This document shows, one piece after another, positions 1 to 7,970 of a stretch of DNA of 18,182 bases (position 1 is its first letter; each line of letters begins with the position of its first letter). Position numbers and translations under genes: made by a program. The notes under the pieces are model-generated. The model ran no database searches. It worked only from the letters and a program-made list of their open reading frames with translations, and was not told where the DNA came from. Source of the stretch: Pseudomonadota bacterium (GTDB lineage: Bacteria; Desulfobacterota; Desulfovibrionia; Desulfovibrionales; Desulfovibrionaceae); assembly GCA_023417745.1 (NCBI GenBank), contig JAEZEM010000369.1, forward strand, positions 1 through 18,182, written 5' to 3'.

Positions 1-2555
1 ATTCCATCGTCATCCCGCCGCCCAACGTCACCGGCGCCCTGCACATGGGCCATGCCCTCAACATCACCATCCAGGACATCCTGTGCCGCTACCACCGCCA
101 GCTCGGCCGCAAGGTGCTGTGGGTGCCGGGCACGGACCATGCCGGCATCGCCACCCAAAACGTGGTGGAACGGTCGCTTGCCGCCGCCGGAAGCTCCCGC
201 GAGGAACTCGGCCGCGAAGCGTTCATTGAGCGCGTCTGGAAATGGCGCGAGGAATACGGCGGCAAGATCCTCAACCAGATAAGCCGCCTGGGCGCGTCCG
301 TGGACTGGAGCCGGGAACGCTTCACCATGGACGAGGGCCTGTCCAAGGCCGTGCGCGAAGTCTTCGTGCGCCTCTACGAAGACGGGCTCATTTATCAGGG
401 CGACTACATCATCAACTGGTGTCCGCGCTGCCACACCGCCCTGGCCGATCTGGAAGTGGAATACGCCCCGCACATCGGCAAGCTCTACCACATCCGCTAT
501 CCGGTGGAGGGCACGGACCAGTTCGTGACCGTGGCCACCACCCGCCCCGAGACGCTTTTGGGCGACACGGCCGTGGCCGTGCATCCCGAGGACGAGCGCT
601 ACAAGGACGTGGTCGGCAAGTTCGCCATCCTGCCCCTGGTCGGTCGCCGCATCCCGATCATCGCCGACGCCTACGTCGAGCGCGAATTCGGCACGGGCTG
701 CCTCAAGGTCACCCCGGCCCACGACATGAACGACTTCGAACTGGGCCGCAAACACGGCCTGGAAGTCATCGCCGTCCAGGATGCGGCCGGGTGCATCAAC
801 GAAAACGCCCCCGAGAAGTACCGGGGCCTGGACCGGCTGGCCGCCCGCAAGGCCGTGGTCGAGGATTTGAAGGAACTGACCCTTTTAGACGACATCCGCG
901 ACTACGAGCACAACGTGGGCGAGTGCTACCGCTGCCGCACGATCATCGAACCCTTCGTGTCCAAGCAGTGGTTCGTCAAGACCGGCCCCCTGGCCAAGGT
1001 GGCGCGAAAGGCCGTGGAAGACGGCCGCACCGTCATCCTGCCCGACCAGTGGACCAAGACCTATTACGACTGGCTCGACAACATCCGCGACTGGTGCGTG
1101 TCGCGCCAGATCTGGTGGGGCCACCGCATCCCGGCCTGGACCTGCGATTCCTGCGGCGAACTGGTCGTCTCCCGCGAGACCCCGACCGCCTGCCCGGCCT
1201 GCGGCAGCACGCGCCTGACCCAAGACCCCGACGTCCTGGACACCTGGTTCTCCTCGGCGCTGTGGCCGTTTACCACCATGGGCTGGCCGGATCAGACCAA
1301 GGAACTGGCCACGTTCTATCCCACCTCGGTATTAAGCACCGCCTTTGACATCCTCTTTTTCTGGGTGGCCCGCATGATGATGATGGGCCTGCATTTCATG
1401 GACGAAGTGCCGTTCAGGCACGTCTACATCCATGCCCTGGTGCGCGACGCCGAGGGCCGCAAGATGAGCAAGTCCCTGGGCAACGGCATCGATCCCCTGG
1501 CCATGATGGAGCGCTACGGCACCGACGCCCTGCGTTTCACCCTGGCCGCCTTCGCCGCCATGGGCCGCGACATCAAGCTGGCCGAGGAGCGCATCGAAGG
1601 CTACCGCCACTTCATCAACAAGCTGTGGAACGCGGCCCGGTTTGCGCTGATGCACGTGGCCGACGGCGCGCCGGAGATGGAGCTGTCCCAGGCGGCCAAG
1701 GCCGGGCTGTGCCACGCCATGATCCTCTCGCGCCTGGAGCGGCTCAAGGGCACGGTCTCCCGGGCCATCGAGGGCTACCAGTTCAACGAGGCGGCCCAGG
1801 AGCTCTACGGCTTTTTCTGGCGCGAATTCTGCGACTGGTATCTGGAAATGGCCAAGGTGGACCTCGGCGGCGACGACGAAGTGAAAAAGGGCGCGGCCAA
1901 GCGCGTGCTCCTCACCGTGCTGTCCGAGACGCTGACCCTCATGCATCCCATCGTGCCCTTTGTCACCCAGGAAATCTGGAGCAAGCTGCCGGGCATGGCC
2001 GAACCGAATCTGGCCAAGGTTCCCTATCCGCCGCTGCGCACCGAACTCATCAGCGACGAGGCCGAGGCGGCCATGGAGCTGCTGCGGCTGGTGGTCGTCG
2101 GCGTGCGCAACATCCGGGCCGAGCTCAACATCAATCCGGGCGTGAAGCTGACCGCCCTGGTCCATGCCGAGGACGCCGCCCAGGCCGCCTCGCTTAACGC
2201 CAACGCGGCCATGATCAGCTTCATGGCCAAGCTGGAGCGTTTCGAGGCCGGCCCGGACGTGGCCGCGCCCAAGGCCTCGGCCTCGGCGGCCTGCGGCTCG
2301 TGCGCGCTTTTTGTGCCGCTTTCGGGCGCAGTGGACTTCGACGTGGAGTTTTTGCGCCTGTCCAAGGAAGAAGTGAAAACGGTCAAGGAACTGACCGTGG
2401 TGGAAAAAAAGCTCGGCAACGAGGATTTCGTGTCCCGCGCCCCGGCCGACGTGGTGGCCAAGGAGCGGGAGAAGCAGGATGCGCTGAGCGAACGCCTGGC
2501 CCGGCTGCGGGAACTCAAGGACCGCATCCGCAAGCTCATGGCCGAAGAAGCCTAA
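1..2555 (+). CDS. valS: Valyl-tRNA synthetase, 5'-truncated by the window
   Basis: Class I aminoacyl-tRNA synthetase that charges tRNA-Val in the cytoplasm. The open frame runs from base 3 without a start, so the N-terminus (a few tens of residues) lies outside the window; about 850 residues are visible. Seen directly: the ValRS signature PPPNVTGALHMGHAL with the HIGH-type motif HMGH at nt 42-53; the TTRPETLLGDTAVAVHP segment of the CP1 editing domain near nt 535-600; two CxxC pairs of a zinc-ribbon-like insert near nt 1140-1210; the KMSKS loop at nt 1461-1475; and a charged C-terminal coiled-coil arm (about the last 65 residues) typical of bacterial ValRS. The anticodon-binding domain lies between KMSKS and the arm. 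No frameshift or missing motif is seen. It ends in TAA and is followed within 30 bases by a strong hairpin terminator, so it is probably the last gene of its transcript. Confidence 0.98.
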   Translation, partial: SIVIPPPNVTGALHMGHALNITIQDILCRYHRQLGRKVLWVPGTDHAGIATQNVVERSLAAAGSSREELGREAFIERVWKWREEYGGKILNQISRLGASVDWSRERFTMDEGLSKAVREVFVRLYEDGLIYQGDYIINWCPRCHTALADLEVEYAPHIGKLYHIRYPVEGTDQFVTVATTRPETLLGDTAVAVHPEDERYKDVVGKFAILPLVGRRIPIIADAYVEREFGTGCLKVTPAHDMNDFELGRKHGLEVIAVQDAAGCINENAPEKYRGLDRLAARKAVVEDLKELTLLDDIRDYEHNVGECYRCRTIIEPFVSKQWFVKTGPLAKVARKAVEDGRTVILPDQWTKTYYDWLDNIRDWCVSRQIWWGHRIPAWTCDSCGELVVSRETPTACPACGSTRLTQDPDVLDTWFSSALWPFTTMGWPDQTKELATFYPTSVLSTAFDILFFWVARMMMMGLHFMDEVPFRHVYIHALVRDAEGRKMSKSLGNGIDPLAMMERYGTDALRFTLAAFAAMGRDIKLAEERIEGYRHFINKLWNAARFALMHVADGAPEMELSQAAKAGLCHAMILSRLERLKGTVSRAIEGYQFNEAAQELYGFFWREFCDWYLEMAKVDLGGDDEVKKGAAKRVLLTVLSETLTLMHPIVPFVTQEIWSKLPGMAEPNLAKVPYPPLRTELISDEAEAAMELLRLVVVGVRNIRAELNINPGVKLTALVHAEDAAQAASLNANAAMISFMAKLERFEAGPDVAAPKASASAACGSCALFVPLSGAVDFDVEFLRLSKEEVKTVKELTVVEKKLGNEDFVSRAPADVVAKEREKQDALSERLARLRELKDRIRKLMAEEA

Positions 2556-2579
2556 AGCTGGCGAGAAGAGAAAAATAAG

Positions 2580-2616
2580 GCGGGCGGCTCCGAAAGGGGC
2601 CGCCCGCTTGGCTTTT
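2580..2616 (+). terminator. Rho-independent terminator of valS
   Basis: The 12-bp arms GCGGGCGGCTCC (2580-2591) and GGGGCCGCCCGC (2596-2607) pair with one G-T wobble around a GAAA tetraloop. They are followed by a T-rich tail, TTGGCTTTT. It lies 25 bases after the valS stop. The same hairpin recurs almost unchanged at 4596 and, in variant form, at 7582. Confidence 0.9.
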
Positions 2617-2643
2617 GAGCGGGCCGCGCTCGGGGCGTCCCCG
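2617..2643. other. Two small hairpins directly after the valS terminator
   Basis: GAGCG/CGCTC (2617-2621 with 2627-2631) and CGGGG/CCCCG (2631-2635 with 2639-2643) form two short GC-rich inverted repeats that share one base. They follow the valS terminator without a gap. No T-run follows. They may stabilise the 3' end of the valS transcript or be chance structure in GC-rich DNA. Confidence 0.35.
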
Positions 2644-2673
2644 AATTCAACTACAGCAAAATCAGGAAATTCC

Positions 2674-2701
2674 GTGACATCCCTCAAGCCGTTTCTACGA
2701 T
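2674..2701 (+). promoter_or_regulatory. Candidate sigma-70 promoter for the NHL-repeat gene
   Basis: GTGACA (2674-2679, five of six matches to TTGACA) and TACGAT (2696-2701, four of six to TATAAT) are separated by 16 bases. They lie downstream of the valS terminator and about 75 bases before the chosen start of the NHL-repeat gene. This is pattern matching only. The gene needs its own promoter because valS is terminated. Confidence 0.35.
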
Positions 2702-2723
2702 AACCTTCACCTTCCGGGAAAAG

Positions 2724-2741
2724 CATGGCCACTTCGCCATG
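2724..2741. other. Inverted repeat in the leader of the NHL-repeat gene
   Basis: CATGGC (2724-2729) and GCCATG (2736-2741) form a perfect 6-bp inverted repeat with a CACTTC loop, between the candidate promoter and the ribosome-binding site. It could be a small leader hairpin or an operator half-site pair, or chance. Confidence 0.3.
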
Positions 2742-2776
2742 TCCCGTTGATTGGCGCAACGCCGGAGGGAGACGTC

Positions 2777-4567
2777 ATGCCCCAGTTGACCAGAAAAGTC
2801 CTGTGCCGCCTATTGCCGGCCGCCATGCTCCTCGTCTGGAGCGCGACGGCGAGCATGGCAAAAACCTTGGAATTTTCGCGCCTTGCTCCCGTCAACACCA
2901 GCGAATTCACCTACGGCGCCGGAACGGCGGCAAGCGCCGTGGTCCTGGGCGACGGCACGCTGTACATCCTCAACACGACCTACAACGAGATCGAAAAGCG
3001 CGACAGCGCCGGCGTCTGGACGACCATTGCCGGTCCGAACACGAGCGTCGGCAAGCTGGACAACATGATCGCCGTGGACGCTTCGGGCACGATCTACGCC
3101 CCGGACAGCGTGAACGGCCGCATCCTGATCGGCGACGGAGCCGGCGGCTGGACCACGACAGGCTCGGCCGGAACCGGAACCGGCCAGTTCGCCACGCCGC
3201 GCGGCGTGGCCGTGGACGGCGCCGGCAACCTCTATGTGGCCGACACCGGCAACAGCCGCATCCAGGTGCGCGACACGTCCGGCAACTGGACGGCCTATGG
3301 TTCCTACGGCACAAGCGTCGGCCTGTTCAAATCGCCGCGCGGCATCGCCGCAGACGCCGACGGCAACATCTACGTGGCCGACACCAGCAACAACCGCATC
3401 CAGATCCGGACCGCCTCGACCGGTTCCTGGGCGGCCTACGGCTCTTACGGCGCCAAGAAAGGCAAATTCAACTGGCCAACGAGCATCGGCGTGGACCCCT
3501 CGGGCAACGTGTACGTTGCCGACAGCAGCAATGGCCGCATCCAGGTTCGCGACACGTCCGGCAATTGGACGACCACCAGCACCGACACGTTCAGCGGCCT
3601 GACGACGCTGTACGTGGACACGACCAGAAACATCTACGTCGCCGCCAACACCGGCATTTTCAAGGGCACGCTCAGCACGTCGGGCGTGTGGCCCCTGATT
3701 TGGGGCAGTTCCAGCGCCGCCCTTGGCTATTTCAAGGACCCCTGCGGCCTGGCCGCAGCCGCCTCCGGCGTCGTGTACCTCGTTGACCAAGGCAACAGCC
3801 GTCTCCAGGTCCGCGACACCTCCGGCAATTGGACGGCCATAACCAATGCGGGCACGTCCCTTGGCGACTTCCTCGTCCCCAGCGGCGCGGCTGTGGACGC
3901 CGCCGGCAACCTCTATGTGACCGACACCGGCAACGGCCGCGTGCTCAAGCGCGACGCCGCCGGCAACTGGTCGAGCCTGGGCGAAATGGGTTCCGGTCCG
4001 GGCCAATTCCTGATGCCGGTCGGCATCGCCTTGGACACGGCCGGCAACCTCTACGTCGCGGAAACCGGCAACAAGCGCGTCCAGGTCCGGGATACGACCG
4101 GGCAGTGGTCGATTCTCGACGGCCCGGGCGCGGACATCGGCGCGTTTTCCTATCCGGTCGGCCTGGCGGTCAACGCCGGCGTGCTGTACGTCGCCGACAA
4201 GGACAACAACCGCCTATGCATCCGGAGCACGACCGGCGTCTGGTCGACCATCGGCTCGTTCGGGACCGGGCTTGGCCAGTTCCAGAGCCCTTGCTGGCTG
4301 GCCGTGGACGCGGCCGGGACGCTGTATGTCTCCGATGCCGACAACAACCGCATCCAGGTCCGCACCGCCCAGGGCGTCTGGACGAGCTACGGCGGCACGG
4401 CGGCCGGCAGGGCCGACGGGCAGTTCAACTATCCCCAGGGCGTTGCCCTTAGCGCCGACGGCGTGCTGTACGTGGCCGAAATGAACAACAACCGCATCCA
4501 GTCGGCCGCGACCGCCACCCCCGTAGTCACGCCGACCGGCGCTTTTCTGTTATTGCTCTTGAACTAG
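2777..4567 (+). CDS. Exported NHL-repeat beta-propeller protein
   Basis: A 596-residue protein. The start at 2777 is preferred over the in-frame ATG at 2747 because GGAGGGAG lies 6 bases upstream and the protein then opens with a textbook signal peptide (basic MPQLTRK, hydrophobic core, likely cleavage after SMA at residue 28). The rest is about twelve NHL-type repeats of 46-49 residues, each with a core like GVAVDGAGNLYVADTGNSRI and usually a linker like QVRDTSGNW. Twelve blades could form two six-bladed propellers. NHL propellers usually bind protein, RNA or sugar ligands or act as enzymes; no catalytic module is fused here, so the ligand is unknown. The fifth repeat is degenerate. The C-terminus ends abruptly in a hydrophobic stretch (GAFLLLLLN) with no recognisable anchor or sorting motif. 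The gene stands alone between two copies of one terminator. Likely periplasmic or secreted. Confidence 0.9.
   Translation: MPQLTRKVLCRLLPAAMLLVWSATASMAKTLEFSRLAPVNTSEFTYGAGTAASAVVLGDGTLYILNTTYNEIEKRDSAGVWTTIAGPNTSVGKLDNMIAVDASGTIYAPDSVNGRILIGDGAGGWTTTGSAGTGTGQFATPRGVAVDGAGNLYVADTGNSRIQVRDTSGNWTAYGSYGTSVGLFKSPRGIAADADGNIYVADTSNNRIQIRTASTGSWAAYGSYGAKKGKFNWPTSIGVDPSGNVYVADSSNGRIQVRDTSGNWTTTSTDTFSGLTTLYVDTTRNIYVAANTGIFKGTLSTSGVWPLIWGSSSAALGYFKDPCGLAAAASGVVYLVDQGNSRLQVRDTSGNWTAITNAGTSLGDFLVPSGAAVDAAGNLYVTDTGNGRVLKRDAAGNWSSLGEMGSGPGQFLMPVGIALDTAGNLYVAETGNKRVQVRDTTGQWSILDGPGADIGAFSYPVGLAVNAGVLYVADKDNNRLCIRSTTGVWSTIGSFGTGLGQFQSPCWLAVDAAGTLYVSDADNNRIQVRTAQGVWTSYGGTAAGRADGQFNYPQGVALSADGVLYVAEMNNNRIQSAATATPVVTPTGAFLLLLLN
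2936..4503 (+). repeat. In-gene tandem repeats encoding the NHL blades
   Basis: The NHL gene is built of tandem units of mostly 138-147 bp. GGCAAC codons opening the strand motif fall at 3224, 3362 and 3503, and again at 3905 and 4043, giving spacings of 138, 141 and 138 bases. Stretches such as CGCGACACGTCCGGCAA recur nearly unchanged near 3268, 3548 and 3812, including at synonymous positions. This points to internal duplication or gene conversion rather than protein-level constraint alone. Confidence 0.8.
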
Positions 4568-4595
4568 GCGACAAACCAGGATGACGGAAACACAA

Positions 4596-4628
4596 GCGGG
4601 CGGCTCCGAAAGGGGCCGCCCGCCTTTT
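4596..4628 (+). terminator. Terminator between the convergent NHL and MCP genes
   Basis: Arms GCGGGCGGCTCC (4596-4607) and GGGGCCGCCCGC (4612-4623) enclose a GAAA loop, followed by CTTTTG. It is identical in stem and loop to the hairpin after valS. Flanking CACAA and TTGTG can extend the stem with a bulge. It sits 29 bases after the NHL stop and 32 bases from the end of the convergent MCP gene, so it may serve both, although the minus-strand side has only a weak T-run. Confidence 0.85.
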
Positions 4629-4659
4629 GTGGTGGGAGCACAACCGCCGATTGGCGGAT

Positions 4660-6828
4660 TTAAGCCGAAAGCGCCGGCCGCCCGCCCCGAGAAGCGCCGC
4701 CGGAGCCGGAGCGCATTTCGTCGATGAGCCGGGTCAACACGCTGGACTGGTTGGCCAACTCGCCAACGGCCAGGGCCGACTGGCGCATGCCGTCGGAGGA
4801 CTCCAGGGAAATCCGGTTGATCTCCTCAATGCTGCGATTGATCTCCTCGCTGGTGGCCGACTGCTGTTCCGAAGCGGTGGCGATGGACTGGACCTGGCTG
4901 GCCACGGCGTCGGCCAGGTTTACGATCTCGCCCAGGGCCTCGCCGGACTGGGCCGCCCGGACCGTGGCCTGCTCAATGACTTCCACCGTCCGTTTGACGT
5001 TGGCCACGTTGGTGGCCGCGCCGGTCTGGATGCCGCCCACGGCCTCGCCCACTTCCTTGGTGGCGACCATGGTTTTCTCGGCCAGCTTGCGCACTTCGTC
5101 GGCGACCACGGCGAAGCCGCGCCCGGCTTCGCCGGCCCGGGCCGCCTCGATGGCGGCATTGAGCGCCAGCAGGTTGGTCTGGTCGGCGATGTCGGAAATG
5201 ACGCTCATGATGGCCCCGATGCCCTTGGCCCGTTCGCCGAGGGTTTCCATGTCGCGCTCCAATTCCAGGGCCCGGTCCTGCGCTTGCCGAATGTCAACCA
5301 CCACGCCGTCCACCACGGTCTTGCCGCTTTGGGCCTTGGCCTTGGCCTGTTCGGCGGTGTCGGCGGCCAGGGAGGCGTTTCTCGCCACCTCGAGCACGGT
5401 GGAGTTCATTTCCTCCATGGCCGTGGCCGTCTCGCCGGCCCGGTCGGACTGGGTCCCGGCCCCCTGGCTGGCCTGTTCGATCTGGGCCGAAAGTTCCTGG
5501 GAAGCGGCGGCCGTGGCCTGGGCCACCTCGCCCAGGGTGACGGCGGCGGCCAGCATGGCGTCGCGCTGGGCCGTGGCCTCGCTCTGGGCCGCTTCGGCCT
5601 GAGCCATGGATTCCTGAGCCTTGCGGGCCTCCTCGGCGGCCTCGGCGGACCGGGCGTTGGCCTCCTCAATGCGTTCCTTGAGGTTGGCCACCATGGCCCG
5701 CAAGCTGTCGGCCAGCTGGCCCACCTCGTCGCCCTGGCGCACGGCCAATTCGCCGTCCAGATCGCCGCCGGCCACCTTGTCGGCAAAGGCGGCGGCCGTT
5801 TGCAGCGGCCGGGTGACGGCCCGGGTCAGGACCACGGCCACGGCCAGACACAGGGCCAAGGCCGCGCCAAGGCCGATGACCATGACCAGGGAGGTCGTGC
5901 CCAACCCGGAAGCCGCCTCGTGGGACAGCCGGGAGGTGTTGTCCAGACCAGCCTTGGCCAGCTCCACTGCGCCGTGCAGCACCTCGTCGGCGGCATTGTT
6001 GCGCTTGCCGTCGAGTTCCTTGAGGTTGGCCTCTTCCCGGTCAAAAGCCAGCAAGGACGCCTTGTAGGCGGCCAAGCCTTGTCGCAGGTCCTGCAGTTCC
6101 TTCTTGTCGGCCGCGTCGCGTATCGTCGCGTCGAGGCGCTCCACCAGAGGGGCCGCCTTGTCGAACAACGCCACGGCTTCCTTGCGCAGAGCGGGATTAT
6201 GCGTGGCCTGGGCCTTGAAATTGTCCAAGCGGATGGTGGCGATGATCCGGTACAGTTCTTCGCAGTCGAACAGCTTAGACGCCCGCGAGGCCAGGGCGGC
6301 CGAGGCGGCATCCGCCTGCACTTCCGTCTGCAGTTTCTTCTTCTGGTTTTGCAGCAACGTGTCGATGCTTTCCGTAAGATCAGCGGCGGCGGCGTCCATG
6401 GTTTTGCGGGCTTCGCCCTCGGCGCGGATGCTGCGTTCGGTTTCGTCGGCCAGGGCGAAGTAGGCGCTGGTGCGGTCCTTGGCCTGGCCCACTTCGGCCC
6501 GCAGACGCACAAGCCCCGGGAATTTGTCGGCCAGGGCCGTGGCCTTGCCCAACGCCTGGCGCACCAGATCGACTTCGGCCTTGGCCTGGTCGCGATACTC
6601 CTGGCGTTCGCTCAGGGAATAGCCGCGCATGGCGTACATGGTGCGCAGCAACAACCGTTCAAGGTCGTTGGCCACGGCCGTTTCCGGGAGGTATTGCTCC
6701 GCCAACAAATCCGAGTCGTTTTTGGCCTCCCGCATGGAAACAAGGCCCAAGGTTCCTATGGCCAAAACGATGACGATGAGACACCCAAACCCGCCGCCGA
6801 TCTTCAACGCCATCCGCACATTTTTCAT
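4660..6828 (-). CDS. Methyl-accepting chemotaxis protein with helical periplasmic sensor
   Basis: A 722-residue transmembrane chemoreceptor that relays ligand binding to CheA/CheW. Domains: TM1 about 10-30; a periplasmic, nearly all-helical domain about 32-310; TM2 about 313-335; HAMP about 335-389; signalling coiled coil about 400-705 with the conserved tip at 547-584 (IADQTNLLALNAAIEAARAG, then GRGFAVVADEVRKLAE). The roughly 280-residue helical sensor fits the helical-bimodular (HBM) class better than a 4-helix bundle or Cache domain; this class is inferred from length and helicity only. HBM sensors in other bacteria bind small organic acids. There is no C-terminal NWETF-like pentapeptide, so the CheR/CheB tether is absent. 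GAGGGA lies about 8 bases before the ATG. No che genes are adjacent, so this is an orphan receptor gene. Confidence 0.95.
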   Translation of the reverse strand: MKNVRMALKIGGGFGCLIVIVLAIGTLGLVSMREAKNDSDLLAEQYLPETAVANDLERLLLRTMYAMRGYSLSERQEYRDQAKAEVDLVRQALGKATALADKFPGLVRLRAEVGQAKDRTSAYFALADETERSIRAEGEARKTMDAAAADLTESIDTLLQNQKKKLQTEVQADAASAALASRASKLFDCEELYRIIATIRLDNFKAQATHNPALRKEAVALFDKAAPLVERLDATIRDAADKKELQDLRQGLAAYKASLLAFDREEANLKELDGKRNNAADEVLHGAVELAKAGLDNTSRLSHEAASGLGTTSLVMVIGLGAALALCLAVAVVLTRAVTRPLQTAAAFADKVAGGDLDGELAVRQGDEVGQLADSLRAMVANLKERIEEANARSAEAAEEARKAQESMAQAEAAQSEATAQRDAMLAAAVTLGEVAQATAAASQELSAQIEQASQGAGTQSDRAGETATAMEEMNSTVLEVARNASLAADTAEQAKAKAQSGKTVVDGVVVDIRQAQDRALELERDMETLGERAKGIGAIMSVISDIADQTNLLALNAAIEAARAGEAGRGFAVVADEVRKLAEKTMVATKEVGEAVGGIQTGAATNVANVKRTVEVIEQATVRAAQSGEALGEIVNLADAVASQVQSIATASEQQSATSEEINRSIEEINRISLESSDGMRQSALAVGELANQSSVLTRLIDEMRSGSGGASRGGRPALSA

Positions 6829-6933
6829 GGCCTACATCCCTCGTTAAACCTTCTCGTTGCCGGCAAGAGGCAACCCCACGCTTCCTCGCCCGACATTGAC
6901 GCCGCACAATACAAGATAATTGAGCTATTTTTT

Positions 6934-6962
6934 GTCCTAATTTGAGGCCATACTTTTGTCAA
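6934..6962 (-). promoter_or_regulatory. Candidate promoter for the MCP gene
   Basis: On the minus strand a perfect TTGACA (plus 6957-6962) is followed after 17 bases by TAGGAC (plus 6934-6939, only three of six matches to TATAAT). It lies in a distinctly AT-rich patch (about 6901-6995) about 105 bases upstream of the MCP start. No FliA-type TAAA/GCCGATAA pair was seen. The -35 is good; the -10 is weak. Confidence 0.35.
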
Positions 6963-7570
6963 ACCAAAACTGCATAGTTTCTTGTTCGAACAATTGATCG
7001 CCATGAAACAGACGCCGAGACACAGAGCAGCGTTGCCGCCGCCATGGGAGCATCGAAAGAACAACGTTTGGAGCGTCGGGGGACGGAGCGCGTTTTCCAG
7101 GTGTCGTCGGCCGTAGAAGAGAGGATATCCGGGAAGCGATCAGCGACCAACACGGCTAGAGCAGTCTGGCGACGCCCGGAGGGGATGCGGGCAGGCGTTA
7201 CACCAGAAAATACTCCCTTGGCGGCAATTCCTGTGCGCTGTGAAGCACACAGAGCATACAGAGGGATTGTTCGCCCACCTCGCCCACGACGACATGGGGA
7301 AGGCTCCGTGGGACCAAAATGAACTTCCGCATGCCTTTTACCCTCCCCGGTTTGCCCGAGCCAAAGTACAACTCCAACCAGCCGTCTTGTTCAACATCCT
7401 CCCTCAAGCTGGCCAGATCATGGCTGCCCGCTCGGCGCAGCCGCTTTCCAGGCGGGCAGTGGCAGCCTGTTTGACAAAGCAGGACGCGCCAAGAAAACAC
7501 CTGGGCCGGTTGCGGGAGGGCACAAATCGCATCCGCAGGGGAGGATCGGATGAGCCCAGGGCGGCTGAGG

Positions 7571-7618
7571 ACAGGAGACAACGCGGGCGGCTCCGAAAAG
7601 AGCCGCCCGCGCTCCTGT
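7571..7618. terminator. Third copy of the terminator-like hairpin, extended form
   Basis: Arms CGCGGGCGGCTC (7582-7593) and GAGCCGCCCGCG (7600-7611) pair perfectly around CGAAAA. An outer pair ACAGGAG (7571-7577) and CTCCTGT (7612-7618) extends the structure, with an ACAA bulge. Stem and loop orientation match the two plus-strand terminators at 2580 and 4596, but here the only nearby gene, the XRE antitoxin, comes from the minus strand. Neither side has a good T-run. It may end the antitoxin transcript, or be a repeat-family member that no longer terminates. Confidence 0.55.
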
Positions 7619-7676
7619 AAGCACGTGCGGCTTTGCCGCTTGGGACCGCCTGATCGCGTGGCGTTTCTGTGGGCGC

Positions 7677-7970
7677 TTAGGCCGGAGAGCGGGGATCGAA
7701 ACGGATTTTGAGGGTTGTGCCGGTGGCGTCGGCAAAGCGCTTCAGGGTGCGGGTGGAGGGCATGGTACGGCCGCTTTCCAGCCGAGCGATAACGGTCTGC
7801 TTGGTATCCATGCGTCTGGCCACTTCTTCCTGGGAGAGTCCGGCCCTGGTCCGAGCCTCGATCAGAGCCGCCGCGAGACTAAATTCTTCTTCCAGCGCGT
7901 CGTAAGCCTCTTGGTATTCGGGATCATCAAGCCAACGCTTGTGGAGATCATCAAGAGAGGTAGCGGTCAT
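7677..7970 (-). CDS. XRE-family HTH antitoxin, HigA-like
   Basis: A 97-residue DNA-binding protein with a helix-turn-helix of the XRE/Cro type at about residues 37-90 (AGLSQEEVARRM as the first helices, QTVIARLESGRTMPS as the recognition region). An acidic N-terminal helix occupies residues 5-35. This architecture is standard for HigA-type antitoxins, which neutralise a HigB/RelE-fold mRNA-cleaving toxin and repress their own operon. The start is secure: GAGGAGGT precedes the ATG, and that ATG overlaps the TGA of the upstream toxin stub (ATGA). The order toxin-then-antitoxin is the higBA order. The matching toxin is truncated, so this may be an orphan antitoxin retained as a regulator or as protection against a related toxin elsewhere. 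Confidence 0.85.
   Translation of the reverse strand: MTATSLDDLHKRWLDDPEYQEAYDALEEEFSLAAALIEARTRAGLSQEEVARRMDTKQTVIARLESGRTMPSTRTLKRFADATGTTLKIRFDPRSPA

Larger units (their letters stand above)
6843..7676. other. Gene-poor stretch between the MCP gene and the antitoxin gene
   Basis: No convincing gene is visible in about 830 bases. The MCP side (6901-6995) is AT-rich and probably carries the MCP promoter. The remainder has short open frames on both strands: plus 7044-7322 and 7240-7620, minus 7198-7581. Their products contain no family motif I recognise, have no clear ribosome-binding site and overlap one another. Base composition is lower in GC than the flanking genes. The stretch ends in the hairpin at 7571-7618. 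It may be a decayed accessory insertion, in keeping with the toxin-antitoxin remnants next to it, but no transposase, integrase or attachment-site repeat was found. Confidence 0.5.

Noticed and set aside
1332..2759. 475-codon minus-strand open frame over the end of valS
   Set aside because: Antisense shadow of valS, rich in His/Gly/Ala, and it crosses the valS terminator.
4627..6945. 772-codon plus-strand open frame opposite the MCP gene
   Set aside because: It is the antisense shadow of a clear MCP. The product is Gly/His/Leu-rich low complexity with no domain, as expected from reversed high-GC coding DNA.
7198..7581. 127-codon minus-strand frame and the 126-codon plus-strand frame at 7240-7620
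   Set aside because: They overlap on opposite strands, have no recognisable motif and no good ribosome-binding site. The plus frame reads through the hairpin at 7582. Kept only as part of the gene-poor stretch.
7922..7955. Direct repeat GATCATCAAG twice within the XRE antitoxin gene
   Set aside because: It encodes two LDD tripeptides in the N-terminal helix. It is short and inside coding sequence, so chance or codon reuse is enough.
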